Virus record (IMG/VR): IMGVR_UViG_3300037574_000336 | Location: 1 to 43,655 of that record | Reading direction: 5' to 3' (one strand) | DNA: 43,655 nt | Source: a virus | Part shown: positions 36,801 through 40,972 of the stretch, piece by piece | Position numbering within the stretch: position 1 is the stretch's first letter | Layout: each line of letters begins with the position of its first letter | Position numbers and translations under genes: made by a program | Notes under the pieces: generated by a model | Seen by the model: only the letters and a program-made list of their open reading frames with translations | What the model was told of the DNA's origin: nothing | The model's database searches: none

Positions 36801-39359
36801 ATTGACCCGGCCAAGTACGGTTTGGGTGAACGAAAGATGTACCAGTATTTTAATTCCTATGATTTCGTAAAGGACTTCCGGGAAAAGCTGATCCGGGCCG
36901 GCTATGATGGCCTGAAATTTAATGACGTTGTGGAGGATACAGCCAAGGGGGTGACCACGGTCGCGGTTCGGGGCAACCAGATCAAGAGCGCGGCGGTTGC
37001 CACTTCCGAGAATGGCAACCCAGTTCCACTGAGTCAGCGTTTTAACAAGGGACGAACTACAATTAATCATACGATGGGAATATCAATATCAGAATTTGTA
37101 CCGAAGGAACAGGAACGCGCCCAGCGTTCCGGGCATCAGCAAGGATTCATGGCCAAGACCAACGCCCCGGTCTACGAGATAACCGAGTCACCCAAGGAAG
37201 CTGGTCGAATACTTGATTTTGGTACAGGTAAAAAAGCTATTCACGCGGAAGCCCTGAGAACCGCCGGGTATGATGTTACCGCTTACGACTTTGAAGCCAC
37301 CACATCCATACATGATCCTGACGCGCTCACGCGCACCTACGACAAGGTTCTAGCCAGCCGGGTTCTGAATGTTCAGGACTCCGTGGCAATGCTTGACCTT
37401 ACAATCGAACAACTCCGCGCTTCGGTCGCAGACGAGGGTCACATTATAGCCAACTTCCCAACCAATCCGAGGTATGGGGCTTATGACCACATAGAGGGCC
37501 GTGGGGCTCAGGTTGATTTTCTTCAAGAAAAGCTATCCCAATATTTTGAGGTGCAAAAAATCGCCGGGAGCCGGGGAAGCCCCATATGGCGTCTGGAACC
37601 AATCCCGGAAACCAATTTCGGGATGTCTAAAAAAGATACAGATAGCGTTGTTAAAAACCTTGAACCGGAGGGCCGTTACCTAAAACCGATATCCTATTCA
37701 AAATCCGAATTGGTAGATGAAACCGGTTCAGGATACACGCCGGGACTGATATACCCCTTCATAGGGACTGAGGCTCCCATCCTCGCCAAGACCGTCTTCG
37801 ATGAGAACGGAACAGGCAATCCAAGGTATGCAAAGGCGGCGCAGGGGGGATTATCCGAGGCCGCTAAATATTTAAGCGATCTATTCCTCGACAGATTTGG
37901 TGAGGCCATCGATGCCCGGACTATAACTCCGGAACAGGAGTTGTGGTTAACCGACCAGTTTGTAATGGAAGCGGTTGACGCCGGGACCAAGACTGAGAAT
38001 AACGCACACTGGTATACAGACAGCATAGTTGAAACGCTCGACCATGCCGCCCGGATATTTCCTGAACTTGCGAAAAAGGAGGGTATGGACTACATCAGTT
38101 TCCTCGGGGCCATTGCAATCACTTCACAGAAGATGCGAGTTGAGCAGAACCTTAAAGGAGCGATACACCAGTACGAGTACCGCAGGGCAAATGGTAAGTT
38201 TGATTATGTGAAGGAGCATGGTGATGCCGCCGGGGCTGTAACTAATAACCTGAAGGTTTTTGACATGATGGTTGAAGAATATGGCGAGAAAGGATTCATG
38301 GATTTCATTCGTGCTGATTTCTCAGTAAAAGAATTATCTAGTCTCGTCAGTAAAATCACGGGCCGAGAAACTAGTGTAGCGGGTTATCAGACAGACATAG
38401 TCAAGGGCTCGGCAATTTTCGGCCCGAAGATTGGGCAAGGATTTTTCCAAAACCTTCTGGGGAATTATGACCCGGTAACAGTTGACCTCTGGTTGCGCCG
38501 AACGTATGGACGCCTGACCGGGCATGTATATGACCCTGAATTAACCCCGGGCATTATCGGGAGAATCGTTCAGGCATCCCGGACAAACGCCGGTAAGCTC
38601 AAGAATAATAATTTCTCTATCTCAAAGAACCTCCCGTTCTTATTGAAGCGGAAGATTACCGGCGAGTACTCAAAGGACGGCAAGGCCCGGTTCTCGTTGA
38701 CTGACAAAACCTTCAAGGAATTGTTTGACCCGGAAACTTCCGAGGGTCAGGCCAATGCCAAGAAAATATTTACCCTCGGGAAAAGGCTGGATCGGGAGTG
38801 GCAGAAAATATATGCCGCGCCGGGAAGGGAGATGAAGCGGACTATTAATAAATATAAGAATCAGGTTGAGGAGATTAAGAAAGAAGTTGCGAGCCTGAAC
38901 AAAGAGCGCGAGCGGGAAGAACCTTTTGAGAAGGGGGAGAAATCTAAAATAACAACGAAGCTCCGGTCCCGGGAGAAAACTCTGGAGCGGTTAGAGCGTC
39001 AGTTGCCGGGCCATATCGAAAAAGCTGACGCATTACACGAAGCTAAATTAACTGAGGTTCTGGCTATGAAACCTGAATGGGCATATGTCGGGGCGACTAT
39101 CAAAGATAAGTTGAGTCCGATTGACCTACCAACAGACCTAGAAAGAGCTATTATCAACAGAGTTTTTAATGTTGCCAGAAAGCGATTAAAAGACGAACAT
39201 GGACTAGACTACACGAACGCCGACCTACAAGCATTGCTCTGGTATCCCGAGAAAGATATCTGGTCATGGCTGACCAAAGGGACGCCTGAGAGTTCGTTAA
39301 ACGAGGACTACGGAACTGTAATGAAAAGGATAGCTGATGAGCGGGAAAATAGTAAATGA
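21810..39359 (+). CDS. Giant multidomain polyvalent virion/ejection protein
   Basis: About 5849 residues (roughly 640-650 kDa) from the ATG at 21810, in a TAATG overlap with the previous gene; a TTG at 21774 is a less likely start. The frame is uninterrupted to the TGA at 39357-39359. Order: polar N-terminus; hydrophobic Gly/Ala-rich segments (about 384-424, 717-768 and 877-919); HESAH metallopeptidase (1014-1018, with AEEYFAESFAN near 1166-1175); a split module typical of phage polyvalent proteins (about 1711-1968 and 2745-2960) with a coiled-coil insert; beta-rich unknown regions; kinase-like domain (about 4071-4213); two ADP-ribosyltransferase-like domains (about 4429-4727 and 4777-5085); Rossmann methyltransferase-like domain (about 5132-5266); conserved C-terminal modules. 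Large polyvalent proteins of phages and conjugative elements are thought to be injected with DNA to counter host defences. Location after internal-protein genes fits that. Maturation by its own protease is possible. Confidence 0.85.
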   Translation: MATLTSVPREVWTAIFDDPANAELAAKARAGDEDAKLQLTDLASALHESKAEPELYGSDPATAPAPEPTPHEQQVQKKVTTEEWLQRVTDVEAGKPGDLNWDSMSEAGINRVKVNNGFVQAVQKSGREGTKHFNTGVSGEMMFNLPGEEARNLDPTQVGKGPNWVQEKWQRVGMTASTLFGQGRDKRMKSDDVYRHLLKQPNEDWAKKAFLGVLKDELTRTIAQQGESLGKYDEGGQIKFLDEEPGAGGKAGVIASTPSEDAMAKAQVDMFKWFPEKYMANVGKTVEQVGGDAFMDAGKDLQDYLHTLQKNDPGLWERITDGANNLTKDGVTALQQLMEEDRQMLIRYSELTGRGITFMHDKDMYYWFKKRGMLPKHDEIGAGEHLKMGLGVIGHAAQGVAVMGGQLIKEAGLGAAGLWGNLIQGKGSEALDEVNEHILQNWVGIWTDSAAMQANDWRILMGGFEKFMSKSVEGKELKAWYGSEHIADPERREEYREAHAEIERQYMANAMANKATWENVTNETALRLSLDPNTAHKMLLAGSFVTDLTNYIPLGGWGKTGAGAALKASNKIATKVAKTGAVRAAKEVSEAANTALAKAQADYTNAVFKIGPPHSSGAPRTPTQVATLDAAKTAVLDAGAAYTKAQDKYAKIALETSNALQEAAEKGGLHLGAHATKLLGQALGKTIDASESVIRKGVDKAFPLMSQEAKDTLVRRTMTTSGTLALGGAAYGAVELFDDDSKEGANILQVGATVLGAAGGFGHGWVRAVARDVERMGTMATFGRAVNPLHKQVLKEAKDGVIEISGTTGLALNMWDSLSNAYHWTTNFPGNALGAVTGREGLGEGVNTALQYVAGSVLKAPQRTLKAGLSREGLLAMGIQGTIGYIGAGGESGGFWTGLGMGMGFVAGGGVLGSFMPFHNIAEANKMAAATRRQLRETLRDTDTETLVQFERLTLEQQTFLAWAQNGMPGFNLRVVDEGAAYGPGSFNRDSKTIVINRSHPNWESFYKKEVMAHESAHGILANNPAMRTRVMQSILGGSDGNGFAGKFAVRGDDGKVTHSVGPATRHEVAHLKRTHPGSQPLSREEIARRTGLSVEAVESINQQRPLEGDVNLQISDLNHNDVHVNTTDQFKTYQENYLKNLNPHHRTALEQEHYTERRMQEYIAEEYFAESFANYNKNFSLKKARDMRRPSSRESSLEKEMGRSLRQTRTDLLARMGAIFDQTGKIESVIFTDQHSGTKKIEKLSKDPNIEALIRAHNHDVAQGKLPEASYVEGRSEFSSPDDYAKPGFDGNALKGWVANGRFEVNPATGIPDGVTVDNATGDWSITDHRKIRRTGAKADRAAKELGDAVVNYITDNLPPVITKGELVVEIDNEINARSNASRPNEKQALEDFRGYVEQTFAGRPPDADEIRAYIHSQRSNAPRNIQNMWDEVLNWVNSNIQDDGVVKQRTTSDGKTIIAGRYLPDTLLDQLESQGRFNPAQLENIRKLNDLLKANLGGEPLVFMYQTAGRRGRYASVRAAEKSAYVTGWQISEKGNLIFRAWDAEKIIQNGARRLKTKMGRDLYNGNLTQLTTDIHTYLNNHANGRRGYEGLGDRFMEKKDFIHSLLGIGKPRYATAFGETVTDVSPYHTALDSLKPPKNPNTALNSFRIDRTNWLETASSNKVNSRLAPLDRPLTSREPPGPRGAYQQIRRNYTTGILLNPEALTLNLGHHSPTEAWIKNIFKKRFGQKVGAQEAWSLLKARSGVRAESIWTGLDVWLEKMAQGKMGKDEKGKVKKSVTPEEMLEFLDENRVTFQRELLATEHQSGADIPQTPWLDRIEEVGHEAARKEFSVLDDVVGKTKTQVETAFKKAVKAEEDAVAQSNEPGQAAVRDAVAEGQYETYVIKNGREGSGNYFNILLHVDNFPDMPSPSHFGSNLPGYTGHLILKARKTLDGKKILMLEEAQNDSSRRFRKGSAQFGVWKREEQLAFKHKLGEWTSREQTIRRELAEKAAPLFKDYNTEGTPVVRGDLHGPEGKPLEEGWVGHLDHGAPLPEETPGASDPSAQIKLEDSDAGQKLADLIVWEGGMEASGQHLLRGETALGAFLNSRRLRPRSISLPDFMEPLRGEARLIENAPKELQEALKHAPSVWKDFLEAYDNAAENYNDGLRSTVDIVPFAPLEDIVPYSGESPSTLSGTAYQGHPLILFNELFNKAFLPHPNIKGTHGAVAHHPGPFSNRKELLVAGVGWNEIPIFKDLVSIRATKLLGVKRKYKKFAEFDEVALADLMRGEPHRWRGGLVNLSRATMRETVNKLLKKVTAKEREALLDFSPETLIKDIKQIGRQLQESQRKLNDLSGRRRDISERHGTHQRAPEELFKDYEKKWRAYDLYHSKHSHKKLNDVREESFIHIVKKLKELKIERDAAEKKIRDNPSTYNEINKVVSGIQIQQLNLRRHTDALGGVIIARQAQVAANKMKPLYEALAKAEGESKVLFHKRAKDPTANVKYEKAEFIENKLRREIKTLMQGHLNVMENLGHTLIDPFTEHNLGIPQKLKPKDYRSGSPDLLPWKPGHPTLGEEGMIVQGTGPINEFTLNSGTIDLITNTQQYHFQKIRELVDIQNAIEQGEPLGMVRYNLRGANKLKHSPEGGIVRDLPIGGNWANSSSRQLANAPLDSLGIHDSDIVRSHLVPKSRMAKHLSKRLPQAARKENIHKRDLLHSMQEIEDLSGVITSGELGPPPKESSERASRAKFDDERESIKKGDPGQKVKEFPFQERWLNLMVDHAIYFAAQNGFEGLSLVREDHARARYNLSDDFQALRVRRDGVKTDSEGNTIPLYEISGVRTVKDSPAADASSFQKDPHHHLGEVLKGGLTGWSRGQKNSVEEHIGGEHTQMVIDGINEQMSEADYLAGAASVANVPDGPPPFNIYSHTLSGDGLFAGGHWAKKLYGSHIPNAIKASLKKVGKIMGKDKVPKLETTMIEGIGEVYDSRVHLRKVYTFSNFSLALPHRRGGTHHGLSHSANFDKDMGYGSVRPPGVNDIPGELTERVFDSLFHHGNFDYGRGKLQNELGDTHPGTPPLTVRIMDESLETGPKESSLLGQSATMTFRGSQTGYRDSPVYADPQVGTNHGLEPSMVVPMWNLHDPRSQATSKKGSSYKGQSVVDKIYQNSVTVMEAMVRLGIKDPEKQVKRFTPLHINRPNEMITQNHFKKGRKGQHGEKPERSMNNIGTATPTPLPRQGDRVAAAIPETGHRTDNIGSLYLPDTDTYRSQMLTPVGDKPMGVLVELRNGEFIFLPATELGSGRVSPFNAPGVGTTAPGGKDWPGSIQHVGKFDMHDLGGSERTLDAIAVGKEKQVDGALGENRINLEPDVNLQKSRLRDTQGEHVLNEEVGTTQRPLSDDDAIHSSQYGREYEGQYSFIYETDGDHASVSHTQRRDLEVVDATLSQYMEKAGWERMDIAWNPHVEGGPFSRKAYLDSGREGQLPLATRPDDLPVAYRITPDMLGDENTIGYKPEEAYEYVAHTLNRGYGGRLARRYNAAMFLDHAITGEMAKILGVENPNLGQGPSWDKGRLRSRLDREHDRIRNEVKGVEARDTATTQSVQAEYKSIFGKEAPQSRAEAESLKAEGILYQKEIRRPEGSGAHTDFTYEEFWLDPAIKKGSHREGSLMEGHRDPSAYDSFSYSVPLSNLFQLIVDQGRWAIPDVLLRGEYGTPTHRLTQLATLRDYIMGHRDLTNTERMKLGIHTRLVDVEGPDGATIAFRESQTGYRGLRDDLQNVPLDVASAAGDTPIRTAVVRDRTIAPEGDSSGYPWSKWNDPKLPALPFKDAEGTAWGHSVANNGIRDVLALRPGEIANHHIDPDALTHRDRTRPTADRSRKLRDHEGNVIADVGEYRNAVFNEFKKFEAVGQGLEHFHIDLPPEFRAKLMDVGMSSFTPGIIGFDLKSPANKNKKTSPAHWAERVVALTHGHRPIEEIYTKDDTIYEHNPKRGHRPLDPLELEMVKAMGLTPKAIEEHISMRADETWDTYLGGTQTATGRHGPLAYSNFVDNRMASKRHGLAELTHLLTEAKREGKVWDSAEHYRQTNDLDPDWRFVGNNSEAHMVWRKGDRIFKEMKPRPYNKGFGVNDAHVGKLLKRMALFNEFLGADIAFEAVHVHDSNKAFKGEHVQSVIFSMEFHENLKHGSTTEVHEFFQNDGWTREPALHHGWSKVLPNGKKVFLSDAHNSNVMKTKPMNYAQWLSKEIYGGMHDDRQPSKRLPVQDYLDGFQYEWQEGKQVEWLTGDGNKVKDDFTGWTRIKFADFNQRADFLKLIETDNSGSGVMWRKELRRKIEWKPDPNDYGFFNSGNSLDNTGLYVKSDTPFIKAVTPHVEGSGGMGGGPITVDRRFYDRSGKRKNTIEKWNSQRHEAENLQIRYDEYQANFQEKMVPVDVIAWNDPTNGHYTPGTIKFNKWFNESKAVDSSGQPKVFYRGQVRPLEKLEEYVYDEFTYSYGRSGLSFTEVPEIGNLYAHSRPSGGGVFDNYRFTSHGDEIGSVTPVYLSMQNPFHLARSSVSYGRGSLLNVLDNANWNFYANEPKRKSHFQIQDLIGLYWNLDDPVEPISIKFDSSYLYGDGEAAIETPSDAAKYVEKKWEKIKKWNKKNGELHPEFDKRNEDFVEDINYITDMTTVDVYAVADTDTMRYYAERNGYDGIVFEDVAEGAAHYMGKETVGGRPIEEVDGVTTTEMGEKLEPDQYTFETWRPFKEKQIKSVWNDGNYSKKGGGISHTPGLDAKYQAALESGDMKAAAGLVEKAAKDAGYTEKVYHGTTSSEFKANEFGATGGGLGGLGWHYLTDTRKFAEVYGPENLSLIGKPSEAFEFDVTLASQLDPTKKSEKGKWQALPTKIPGLIVTLDSRAGGDVGFNITHQQSGLKLNPRRFDKADTEAALANLQRLNLNWDVPEAKIQKFTKLTKKKIFNAMESAWGTEMKAEFSYRSEREGIPGEVHEFFLKVDKPLDLTDLNGGRYIASTTLKKRLAEAGIEIDPAKYGLGERKMYQYFNSYDFVKDFREKLIRAGYDGLKFNDVVEDTAKGVTTVAVRGNQIKSAAVATSENGNPVPLSQRFNKGRTTINHTMGISISEFVPKEQERAQRSGHQQGFMAKTNAPVYEITESPKEAGRILDFGTGKKAIHAEALRTAGYDVTAYDFEATTSIHDPDALTRTYDKVLASRVLNVQDSVAMLDLTIEQLRASVADEGHIIANFPTNPRYGAYDHIEGRGAQVDFLQEKLSQYFEVQKIAGSRGSPIWRLEPIPETNFGMSKKDTDSVVKNLEPEGRYLKPISYSKSELVDETGSGYTPGLIYPFIGTEAPILAKTVFDENGTGNPRYAKAAQGGLSEAAKYLSDLFLDRFGEAIDARTITPEQELWLTDQFVMEAVDAGTKTENNAHWYTDSIVETLDHAARIFPELAKKEGMDYISFLGAIAITSQKMRVEQNLKGAIHQYEYRRANGKFDYVKEHGDAAGAVTNNLKVFDMMVEEYGEKGFMDFIRADFSVKELSSLVSKITGRETSVAGYQTDIVKGSAIFGPKIGQGFFQNLLGNYDPVTVDLWLRRTYGRLTGHVYDPELTPGIIGRIVQASRTNAGKLKNNNFSISKNLPFLLKRKITGEYSKDGKARFSLTDKTFKELFDPETSEGQANAKKIFTLGKRLDREWQKIYAAPGREMKRTINKYKNQVEEIKKEVASLNKEREREEPFEKGEKSKITTKLRSREKTLERLERQLPGHIEKADALHEAKLTEVLAMKPEWAYVGATIKDKLSPIDLPTDLERAIINRVFNVARKRLKDEHGLDYTNADLQALLWYPEKDIWSWLTKGTPESSLNEDYGTVMKRIADERENSK
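22960..24565 (+). other. Giant protein: hydrophobic, probably membrane-inserting region
   Basis: Residues about 384-919 contain several Gly/Ala-rich hydrophobic stretches: LGVIGHAAQGVAVMGGQL (near 390), TLALGGAAYGAVEL (near 722), ILQVGATVLGAAGGFGHG (near 745) and GLGMGMGFVAGGGVLGSF (near 897). Charged helices separate them. This is how ejection proteins of short-tailed phages that cross the host envelope look. No signal peptide is present, which fits delivery from the virion. Confidence 0.5.
24708..25340 (+). other. Giant protein: HExxH zinc metallopeptidase domain
   Basis: MAHESAHGIL gives zinc ligands H1014 and H1018 with catalytic E1015. It is preceded by a strand-type KTIVINRSHP and followed at about 1166-1175 by AEEYFAESFAN, a gluzincin-like helix that can supply the third ligand (E1167 or E1171). 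Between them lies a helix-turn-helix-like stretch (REEIARRTGLSVEAVESI). Metallopeptidase domains of this form occur in phage polyvalent proteins. The substrate could be host proteins or the giant protein itself. Confidence 0.7.
26942..30690 (+). other. Giant protein: polyvalent-protein module split by a large insertion
   Basis: The first part (26942-27715) shows GVRAESIWTGLDVWLEKM, VTPEEMLEFLDENRVTF, then YETYVIKNG, NYFNILLHV and ILMLEEAQND (EEAQND at 1944-1949). In relatives I recall, the same order reads GVK-EE-GL-WL, LLxWL, NYREVLLTLP and VLFIEEIQSD, followed soon by PFxxxW-x-RMxRYAAENGYD. Here the second part, PFQERWLNLMVDHAIYFAAQNGFEGLSLV (long helix, from residue 2750), lies about 785 residues later. 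It continues to GDGLFAGGHWAKKLYGSHIP, matching the usual GEGMKGFYDKxxP end. The insertion contains a coiled coil (about 2312-2510). Family function is not known to me. Confidence 0.6.
31051..31089 (+). repeat. 39-bp in-frame direct repeat, copy 1
   Basis: This stretch matches 33013-33051 at 36 of 39 positions. It encodes ATMTFRGSQTGYR (the last two bases of the first codon lie inside the repeat). The copies lie 1962 bases (654 codons) apart in the same frame of the giant gene. Flanking sequence does not stay similar beyond this core. Confidence 0.85.
33013..33051 (+). repeat. 39-bp in-frame direct repeat, copy 2
   Basis: Second copy of the repeat at 31051-31089, differing at three bases. It encodes ATIAFRESQTGYR. 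Near-identity at DNA level over a short core, with diverged flanks, suggests a recent exchange, gene conversion or a constrained peptide motif. Confidence 0.85.
34019..34446 (+). other. Giant protein: polyvalent kinase-like domain
   Basis: Residues about 4071-4213. GNNSEAHMVWRKGDRIFKEMKP has the N-lobe pattern with a candidate ATP lysine, LLKRMALFNEFLGADIAFEAV the helix C-like and next strand, and VQSVIFSMEF a hinge-like strand. FLSDAHNSNVM corresponds to the catalytic-loop type DAHPGNV seen in kinase domains of polyvalent proteins (Pfam Kinase-PolyVal type). The histidine-asparagine loop is present. A classical DFG is not obvious, so activity is uncertain. Confidence 0.65.
35094..35990 (+). 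other. Giant protein: ADP-ribosyltransferase-like domain 1
   Basis: WFNESKAVDSSGQPKVFYRG is the start of the phage ART-type domain (usual form WFxxSKVVDxxGxPxVVYHGT). GYDGIVFED and KEKQIKSV are its last strands. The HGT histidine is arginine here (YRG) and the final catalytic position appears as Gln in KQIK. It may therefore be an altered transferase. Confidence 0.6.
36138..37062 (+). other. Giant protein: ADP-ribosyltransferase-like domain 2
   Basis: KVYHGTTSSEFKANEFG keeps the HGT nicotinamide-binding motif. GLGWHYLTDTRKFAEVYG corresponds to the second strand and Tyr region. GYDGLKFND, then VAVRGNQIKSA and NPVPLSQRF are the terminal strands and tail. It follows ART 1 by about 50 residues. 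This copy looks more complete at the first motif and is the better candidate for NAD-dependent activity. Confidence 0.65.
37203..37610 (+). other. Giant protein: Rossmann SAM methyltransferase-like domain
   Basis: Residues about 5132-5266. GRILDFGTGKKAIHAEAL is motif I with the GTG loop, TAGYDVTAYDFE gives the second strand with an acidic end, and YDKVLASRVLNV is the motif IV/post-I strand. HIIANFPT follows. The NPPY/DPPY tetrad of amino-DNA methylases is missing, so a DNA base target is not shown. Other small-molecule or protein targets are possible. Confidence 0.6.
37850..39359 (+). other. Giant protein: conserved C-terminal modules
   Basis: Residues about 5347-5597 are helical with FGPKIGQGFFQNLLGNYDPVTVDLW (a segment near 5540 recalling a conserved FGPKxG-NL-G-PVTxDxW block in other phage polyvalent proteins). 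A Lys/Glu coiled coil follows, then NADLQALLWYPEKDIW (about 5803-5818), which resembles an ADLQAxLWYxEK motif in the same class. Function unknown. Confidence 0.5.
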
Positions 39360-39543
39360 GTTGACAGACCTTCTGGAGGATATGACTGACAGCCAGTTGA
39401 GGTTGTTCGTGAAATCTCTAGGGGAAACCATGGCGGCAAACTCCTTGAGGAAGGAACTTGAAAAGGAGCCTGAAAAGGACAACGGGGAACAGGCCGCGCT
39501 CAATTTTAAAGATGATGGTAACCCGGAGCCCCTTCAACAATAA
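39337..39543 (+). CDS. Small acidic protein, unknown
   Basis: 68 residues: MSGKIVNELTDLLEDMTDSQ, then helical RLFVKSLGETMAANSLRKEL, then a Glu/Lys/Asp-rich tail. The start lies 23 bases inside the giant gene end with an AGGATAG stretch upstream, and the stop falls inside the next gene. It looks like a real short helical protein from its codon pattern and arrangement. No family is recognised. Confidence 0.5.
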   Translation: MSGKIVNELTDLLEDMTDSQLRLFVKSLGETMAANSLRKELEKEPEKDNGEQAALNFKDDGNPEPLQQ

Positions 39544-39952
39544 GGTTTTCGGGACTACCGTTGAAGCGATCTTTAAGGCCGAATGCCAGAAGGAGGGCTA
39601 CCACTGTTTTACCCCGGAAGGTGACTACCTGCCAATAGACACTGTTGTCTATAATTTAGAGGCCCGGAGGCTTTACCGGGTACAGATAAAAGCAACCGCT
39701 ACCAACACCAAAATAGGCCGGCAAACAGCCTATGGTATTGTACTGGAGAGATCAAGCCACTCAGGCGTACAGTTTGAACATATAGATGTTCTGGCTTGTT
39801 ACATTCAGCCATTCGATAGCTGGTACTTAATTCCCGGGGACAAAAAGCTGTTTACCGCTAAAACAATTAAACTTTTCCCCCATATTCCGAAGGAAAAATC
39901 CCGGTCCAAATGGCAACCTTACTTAGAGAACTGGTCCGTGTTCAACTCCTGA
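39512..39952 (+). CDS. PD-(D/E)XK nuclease-like protein
   Basis: 146 residues from the ATG at 39512 (ATG at 39515 is equally possible; a TTG at 39458 would lie deep in the previous gene). GTTVEAIFKAECQKEGY gives E18 in the first helix, DYLPIDTVVYNLE gives D43, and YRVQIKAT gives Q58-I-K60. The E-x-D-x-QxK order is the core of small PD-(D/E)XK endonucleases such as those related to Pfam PDDEXK_5. It overlaps the acidic small gene, ends the rightward module, and overlaps a leftward gene tail-to-tail by 34 bases. It might cut host DNA, process phage DNA, or be a homing-type relic. Confidence 0.65.
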   Translation: MMVTRSPFNNKVFGTTVEAIFKAECQKEGYHCFTPEGDYLPIDTVVYNLEARRLYRVQIKATATNTKIGRQTAYGIVLERSSHSGVQFEHIDVLACYIQPFDSWYLIPGDKKLFTAKTIKLFPHIPKEKSRSKWQPYLENWSVFNS

Positions 39953-40125
39953 ACGGCGAGGTCTACAAGGACGCCCTGAGACATCTTATATTCCTCGCTG
40001 AGATCACGTAGCCTGTGAATGGTATTGGGGTGAAGCCTGTAGGAGTTCATCACCCTGAGAACATCCTTCTGGAATCTAGGCCGGCCCGCGCCGTCACGAA
40101 GACCCCCGTGTGTATATTTATTCAT
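39919..40125 (-). CDS. Ribbon-helix-helix-like DNA-binding protein
   Basis: 68 residues. GGLRDGAGRPRFQKD is a basic N-terminal arm, then SYRLHPNTIHRLRDLSEEYKMSQGVLVDLAVQEL follows the ribbon-helix-helix pattern: a strand, helix A with Leu repeats, a turn with S-x-x-x-L, and helix B. Such dimers bind operator DNA and often autoregulate. The gene lies beyond the strong terminator of the DUF932 gene, has no visible Shine-Dalgarno, and converges with the nuclease gene. A target could be the palindrome near 40980. Confidence 0.6.
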   Translation of the reverse strand: MNKYTHGGLRDGAGRPRFQKDVLRVMNSYRLHPNTIHRLRDLSEEYKMSQGVLVDLAVQELNTDQFSK

Positions 40126-40141
40126 AACATGATTAGTTTAT

Positions 40142-40176
40142 ATAAAAACAAGGCGGGAGCCGTAGCCCCCGCCTTG
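40142..40176 (-). terminator. Intrinsic terminator after the DUF932 gene
   Basis: CAAGGCGGG (40149-40157) pairs with CCCGCCTTG (40168-40176) over 9 bp around a 10-base loop. On the minus strand the stem is followed by TTTTTAT (40142-40148). This is a textbook rho-independent terminator for leftward transcription, 38 bases after the DUF932 stop. It lacks a U-tract in the rightward direction. Confidence 0.9.
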
Positions 40177-40214
40177 AACAATGAATACGGACGTAAAGCA
40201 CAACGCCCATAAAA

Positions 40215-40934
40215 TTAGCGTACAGTTTGCGTACCGGCGAACGCAAGGTCAAGTGCTTCCCCACGCTCAGGGAGGTTGGCAACGCGATCTTCCTTGAACA
40301 CCTCCGTGAAGGAGTTGTAAAGGCTCCATGCGGTCCGGGGCTTAAACTCTGGGTGGCGAGGCTCGCGGTACTCTTTCAAGACCTTGGGGATGGCCGAGGC
40401 GGGTAATGCGCCGGCGTCCAGTGCCTTGATGACGAGGTCGTTGGCTTCACCGTCCCCTATCTCAGCCTTCTTCATGTTATTAAAGAAGGACTCGCGGCGG
40501 TCGAAGCCGGCCACGAACTGGCCAATCGTTCCGTTGACCATGCCAACGATATCGTCCATGATGTTCGTGGTGTGGCGGCGGGAAGAGGTGATAGTCCCAC
40601 CAAACTGCATGTTAGAGCAGACCATTACTGAAGTGCCAGAGCAGACGCCATAGGCCGCGCTCTTGTCGTGAGCGTTACGCATTCCCACGGCGAAACGAAA
40701 GTCACCGTCTTGAGACTCACGAAGAAGGTTGAAGACCGAGAACAGGCGGTTGCCTTCGTGGGTGAGTTCATGGCGTTGGGACTCGATTCCCATGCCCCAG
40801 AGGCTAAGGCCGTCTTCAACCATGGAGACGGCTTTATCGTGTGCGATAGGCACATGAGATTGAGTAGCGGGAGGGCAGATGAGCCCGGTGAGTTCGTCCC
40901 GTGAAGGGAAGGTAGCGATAACTTTTTTTGACAT
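40215..40934 (-). CDS. DUF932-type phage/plasmid protein
   Basis: 239 residues. The core RFAVGMRNAHDKSAAYGV, then TSVMVCSNMQFGG and RRHT (about residues 80-122) matches the DUF932 family found widely in phages and plasmids, where an xGxRNSHD-x-S motif precedes VxCxNxxF and RHT. The function of the family is not established. It is expressed from a promoter with near-consensus elements about 65 bases upstream, with a perfect 14-bp palindrome in the leader, and ends at a strong terminator. The start codon has no clear Shine-Dalgarno (TACGAATCATG). Confidence 0.8.
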   Translation of the reverse strand: MSKKVIATFPSRDELTGLICPPATQSHVPIAHDKAVSMVEDGLSLWGMGIESQRHELTHEGNRLFSVFNLLRESQDGDFRFAVGMRNAHDKSAAYGVCSGTSVMVCSNMQFGGTITSSRRHTTNIMDDIVGMVNGTIGQFVAGFDRRESFFNNMKKAEIGDGEANDLVIKALDAGALPASAIPKVLKEYREPRHPEFKPRTAWSLYNSFTEVFKEDRVANLPERGEALDLAFAGTQTVR

Positions 40935-40972
40935 GATTCGTATTTTTGATTGTGATTTTTTTGTGATTTAAG

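Noticed and set aside
21810-39359. N4-like virion RNA polymerase as explanation of the giant gene
   Set aside because: I looked for the T/DxxGR and catalytic Asp motifs of T7/N4-type polymerases and saw none; the recognised domains are of the polyvalent effector type.
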